Source: Gammaproteobacteria bacterium
GTDB taxonomy: Bacteria; Pseudomonadota; Gammaproteobacteria; Chromatiales; Sedimenticolaceae
NCBI GenBank assembly: GCA_020445165.1
Contig: JAGRHE010000127.1
Coordinates: 1 to 7,937 of the forward strand
DNA length: 7,937 nucleotides
Direction of reading: 5' to 3'
Shown: positions 6,094-7,937 of the stretch, in pieces
How the letters are laid out: each line of letters opens with the position of its first letter
How positions within the stretch are numbered: the stretch's first letter is position 1
Translations under genes and position numbers: made by a program
The notes under the pieces: generated by a model
Database searches by the model: none
Seen by the model: only the letters and a program-made list of their open reading frames with translations
Told to the model about the DNA's origin: nothing

Positions 6094-7098
6094 TCATTGC
6101 TCGGCGTAGAGGTTGGCCGTGAAGTCGTACAGCGACTTGGCGTCGAAATCCTTGCTGTTGGATTCGATCCACTCCTGGCGCACCGATTCCGCAAGATCGT
6201 TCAGCTCAGCGGTCTGCTCGGGCGTGAAAGTCACCAGGGTCAGGCCCTCTTCGGCGATCGTTTTCTCGTACTTTCGCGTGGTGTTCTCTTCGTAGTTCTG
6301 CACGTAGAAATCCAGTGCCTCTTCAACCGAGCCGAGCAGTGCGTCGCGGTGTTCGGGTTTCAATGCGTTCAATGAATCGGTGTTGACGACGACCGGACAG
6401 TCGGCGGTGCCGAGATTGAGGTTGGTGGTCGCCCATTTCCCGGCCTTGTAGGTGTTGGTGGCGAGATGGGCATGTGGTGCGAAAGCCGCAGCATCGATGA
6501 CCCCGGAGTCCATCGCCTGGCGGACTTCGGCGAAGGGTACGCCGGTTGCGACTGCGCCGACCTTACCGAGGACACCCATAACACCGCCGGGACCGCGCAC
6601 ACGCAGTCCGGAAAAGTCGGAAAGCTTTTGCAGCGGCTCGCTCTTGCTGACGATATTGTATTGCGGCATCGGGGTCGGCATCAGGATGGTCGCATTCCAG
6701 CGTGCCAGATCTTTCTGCACGATCGGATGCTCGTGCACCGTTTGCAGGATCTTGGTCAGGCGGGCCAGGGAAACATCGCGCGAGAATGGCAGCTCGGTGA
6801 CCGTGATGCTGGGATTCTTGGCCGTGTGATAGAAAGAACAGAACTGCGCCATCTCGAATGCACCGATCGAGATGCCATCGAGATTCTCACGAGACTTGGA
6901 CAGGCCGCCGTACGAAATATTGAGCGTGAAGTCACCGTTGGTCTTTGCGGCAACCAGCTCGGCCAGCTTCTCGACGTTTTCAGTGAATGCCCGGCGTTTG
7001 CCCCACAGCGAGACGTTCCATTGCGTGGCGGCGTGTACTTCGCCGATCAGCAGGGCGCCGGCAAGAGCCGCGGCCAGCGCGACTGTGCGTGATTTCAT
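6094..7098 (-). CDS. dctP: TRAP transporter solute-binding protein DctP
   Basis: Periplasmic solute receptor of the TRAP system; it captures the substrate and delivers it to DctQM. The 334-residue product starts with a Sec signal peptide (MKSRTVALAAALAGALLIG) with a probable cut after VHA at residue 23. The mature part opens ATQWNVSLWGKR and continues with SYGGLSKSRENLDGISIGAFEM (63-84), typical of one DctP subfamily. The segment LSDFSGLRVRGPGG (159-172) carries the arginines 166/168, one of which should be the conserved carboxylate-binding Arg. GVPFAEVRQAMDSGVIDAAAF follows. I chose ATG 7098 because it gives the signal peptide and is preceded by GGAGG eight bases upstream (and GAGGA adjacent). 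The frame is open further to 7284 but those 62 residues are not plausible. Substrate is unknown; the Arg implies a carboxylate. Confidence 0.95.
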   Translation of the reverse strand: MKSRTVALAAALAGALLIGEVHAATQWNVSLWGKRRAFTENVEKLAELVAAKTNGDFTLNISYGGLSKSRENLDGISIGAFEMAQFCSFYHTAKNPSITVTELPFSRDVSLARLTKILQTVHEHPIVQKDLARWNATILMPTPMPQYNIVSKSEPLQKLSDFSGLRVRGPGGVMGVLGKVGAVATGVPFAEVRQAMDSGVIDAAAFAPHAHLATNTYKAGKWATTNLNLGTADCPVVVNTDSLNALKPEHRDALLGSVEEALDFYVQNYEENTTRKYEKTIAEEGLTLVTFTPEQTAELNDLAESVRQEWIESNSKDFDAKSLYDFTANLYAEQ

Positions 7099-7167
7099 TC
7101 CTCGATCCTCCGGTTTTTTTAAGTTGTTACCAGCGCGCGGGCACTGGCTTCGTCTTGAACTGCGGTC

Positions 7168-7194
7168 GATCCCCGCATCTTGCGGCGGGGTATC
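7168..7194. repeat. Stem-loop in the dctP leader side of the divergent region
   Basis: GATCCCCGC (7168-7176) can pair with GCGGGGTATC (7185-7194), nine base pairs with one bulged T and an eight-base loop. It lies 70-96 bp upstream of the dctP start. If dctP is transcribed from near the palindrome it would fold in the 5' leader. No T tract follows closely in either direction. Function unknown. Confidence 0.4.
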
Positions 7195-7208
7195 TGAGGA
7201 AGCATAGT

Positions 7209-7220
7209 GCGAAATTTCGC
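7209..7220. promoter_or_regulatory. Perfect 12-bp palindrome, candidate operator
   Basis: GCGAAATTTCGC is identical to its reverse complement and sits between two divergent genes. On the minus strand it is followed two bases later by TATGCT, a -10-like hexamer, so a dimeric repressor bound here could block dctP transcription. No second copy was noticed in the window. The regulator is unknown. Confidence 0.35.
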
Positions 7221-7318
7221 GCCGACGGGCAAAGATTCCGGCGCAAATCCTGTGCGATAGCGATTTTTTGCCTGCCTGCGTCAAGGGTTCTGGGGCGCGG
7301 CTTGCCGGAGGGGAGACG

Positions 7319-7937
7319 ATGCCGTTGAATGCCGTACAGACACTTCAGATGGCGCATCATTCCGTGCGCCGTTTCACTCGTCGCGCGCTTGATCCGGGGC
7401 AGCTCGAGCAGCTGGTCCGCTGCGGACAGGCGGCGCCGAGCTCCAGTTTCATCCAGGCCTACTCGGTCGTGCGTGTGACCAATGCCGATACCCGTGCGCG
7501 TATTGCGGAGGCGGCAGGCGGACAGCACTGGGTCGTCGAAGCGGCCGAGTTTCTGGTTTTCTGTGCTGATCTGAGCCGCGTTAACCAGGCCTGTAGGGCG
7601 CAAGACATGGGCGAACTCGAGGGCTATGCCGAACACTCGCTCGCGGCCGTCGTCGATGTCACGCTGATGGCGCAGAACATGTTGCTCGCGGCACAGTCAC
7701 AGGGGCTGGGCGGCGTGTTCATCGGTGGTATCCGCAATGAACCGCAGCTGGTCGTCGACCTGCTGCATCTCCCGAATCTCGTGATGCCGGTATTCGGCCT
7801 TTGCCTGGGATGGCCGGACGAGTCCAACGACGTCAAGCCCAGGATGCCAACATCGATGATCCTGCACCAGGATACCTATCGTGTGGCAGCAGAAGATGAA
7901 CTTGCCGACTACGACCGCACCATGGCCAATTACTATG
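7319..7937 (+). CDS. nfsA: Oxygen-insensitive NADPH nitroreductase NfsA, 3' end outside window
   Basis: FMN flavoprotein of the NfsA/Frp group that reduces nitroaromatics, quinones and related electrophiles with two electrons from NADPH in the cytoplasm. 206 codons are visible without a stop; the E. coli protein has 240, so roughly 35 are missing. Family matches from memory with E. coli NfsA: HHSVRRFT (13-20, FMN phosphate contact region), APSSSFIQAYSVVRVT (39-54), EAAEFLVFCADLSR (74-87), LGGVFIGGIRN (130-140), PVFGLCLGWP (157-166) and KPRMP (173-177). ATG 7319 is supported by GGAGG (7307-7311) with a seven-base spacer and by the expected N-terminal length. It is divergent from the dctPQM operon. 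In E. coli nfsA belongs to the SoxRS regulon; no soxbox was recognised here. Confidence 0.95.
   Translation, partial: MPLNAVQTLQMAHHSVRRFTRRALDPGQLEQLVRCGQAAPSSSFIQAYSVVRVTNADTRARIAEAAGGQHWVVEAAEFLVFCADLSRVNQACRAQDMGELEGYAEHSLAAVVDVTLMAQNMLLAAQSQGLGGVFIGGIRNEPQLVVDLLHLPNLVMPVFGLCLGWPDESNDVKPRMPTSMILHQDTYRVAAEDELADYDRTMANYY

Larger units (their letters stand above)
7099..7318. promoter_or_regulatory. dctP/nfsA divergent regulatory region
   Basis: This 220-bp gap holds the start signals of dctP (minus) and nfsA (plus). Visible elements are GCGAAATTTCGC at 7209-7220, a stem-loop at 7168-7194, GCGCCG/CGGCGC arms at 7219-7224 and 7239-7244, and an A7 tract (minus strand) next to the dctP ribosome binding site. 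On the minus strand TATGCT lies at 7207-7202 beside the palindrome, and TTGACG at 7284-7279 looks like a -35 but has only GCTATC at 17 bp. No promoter can be fixed with confidence, and no sigma-54 -24/-12 pair was recognised. Confidence 0.4.

Noticed and set aside
5636..6109. Plus-strand frame of 157 codons opposite dctQ
   Set aside because: Shadow of dctQ; acidic and Gln-rich low-complexity translation with no domain.
7099..7284. 62-residue N-terminal extension of DctP
   Set aside because: ATG 7098 starts a textbook signal peptide with a good ribosome binding site; the extension would block it and contains the regulatory inverted repeats.
7241..7284. Sigma-70 promoter for dctP with TTGACG at 7284-7279
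   Set aside because: The hexamer at 17-bp spacing is GCTATC, a poor -10; kept only as a remark in the region entry.
7127..7636. Minus-strand frame of 169 codons opposite nfsA and the intergenic region
   Set aside because: nfsA on the plus strand has continuous family matches; the minus frame has none.

Overview
The window reads as ordinary core chromosome of a GC-rich gammaproteobacterium. The arrangement ssrA-smpB next to ratA-rnfH, with bamE convergent and fur divergent from bamE, is characteristic of that class. SmpB, RatA, RnfH, Fur and NfsA all resemble their E. coli counterparts closely from memory. A marine or sulfur-oxidiser (Chromatiales-like) lineage is a guess from the BamE style and the TRAP system; the sequence does not prove a genus.

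Layout. Positions 1-110 (minus) hold the 5' part of the tmRNA gene ssrA, which runs off the left edge. smpB (161-643, minus) lies just upstream of it, and a TATAAT box for ssrA sits right after the smpB stop. Divergent from smpB is a tight plus-strand operon: a sodium:neurotransmitter-symporter (SNF) family transporter (760-2172), ratA (2173-2607) and rnfH (2600-2917). bamE (2930-3436, minus) converges on rnfH, and fur (3521-3949, plus) diverges from bamE. Then comes a minus-strand tripartite TRAP transporter operon, transcribed dctP (6094-7098), dctQ (5387-6010), dctM (3981-5387). Divergent from dctP is nfsA (7319 to beyond the right edge), an FMN nitroreductase with no stop inside the window.

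How the parts work together. tmRNA and SmpB rescue stalled ribosomes. RatA is a START-domain protein reported in E. coli to affect ribosome assembly, and RnfH is its small ubiquitin-fold neighbour. BamE belongs to the outer-membrane protein assembly machine, and Fur is the iron-responsive repressor. The two transport systems (SNF and TRAP) import small solutes using ion gradients; neither substrate can be read from sequence.

Regulatory structure outside genes: a tmRNA pseudoknot, the ssrA -10 box, an extended -10 almost touching the smpB start, a 10-bp stem-loop between dctP and dctQ, and a perfect 12-bp palindrome plus a stem-loop in the 220-bp dctP/nfsA divergent region. I found no CRISPR array, insertion sequence, phage gene, tRNA or broken gene, and no convincing sign of a new multi-gene system. 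The most worthwhile items are the tmRNA fragment and the non-coding structures.
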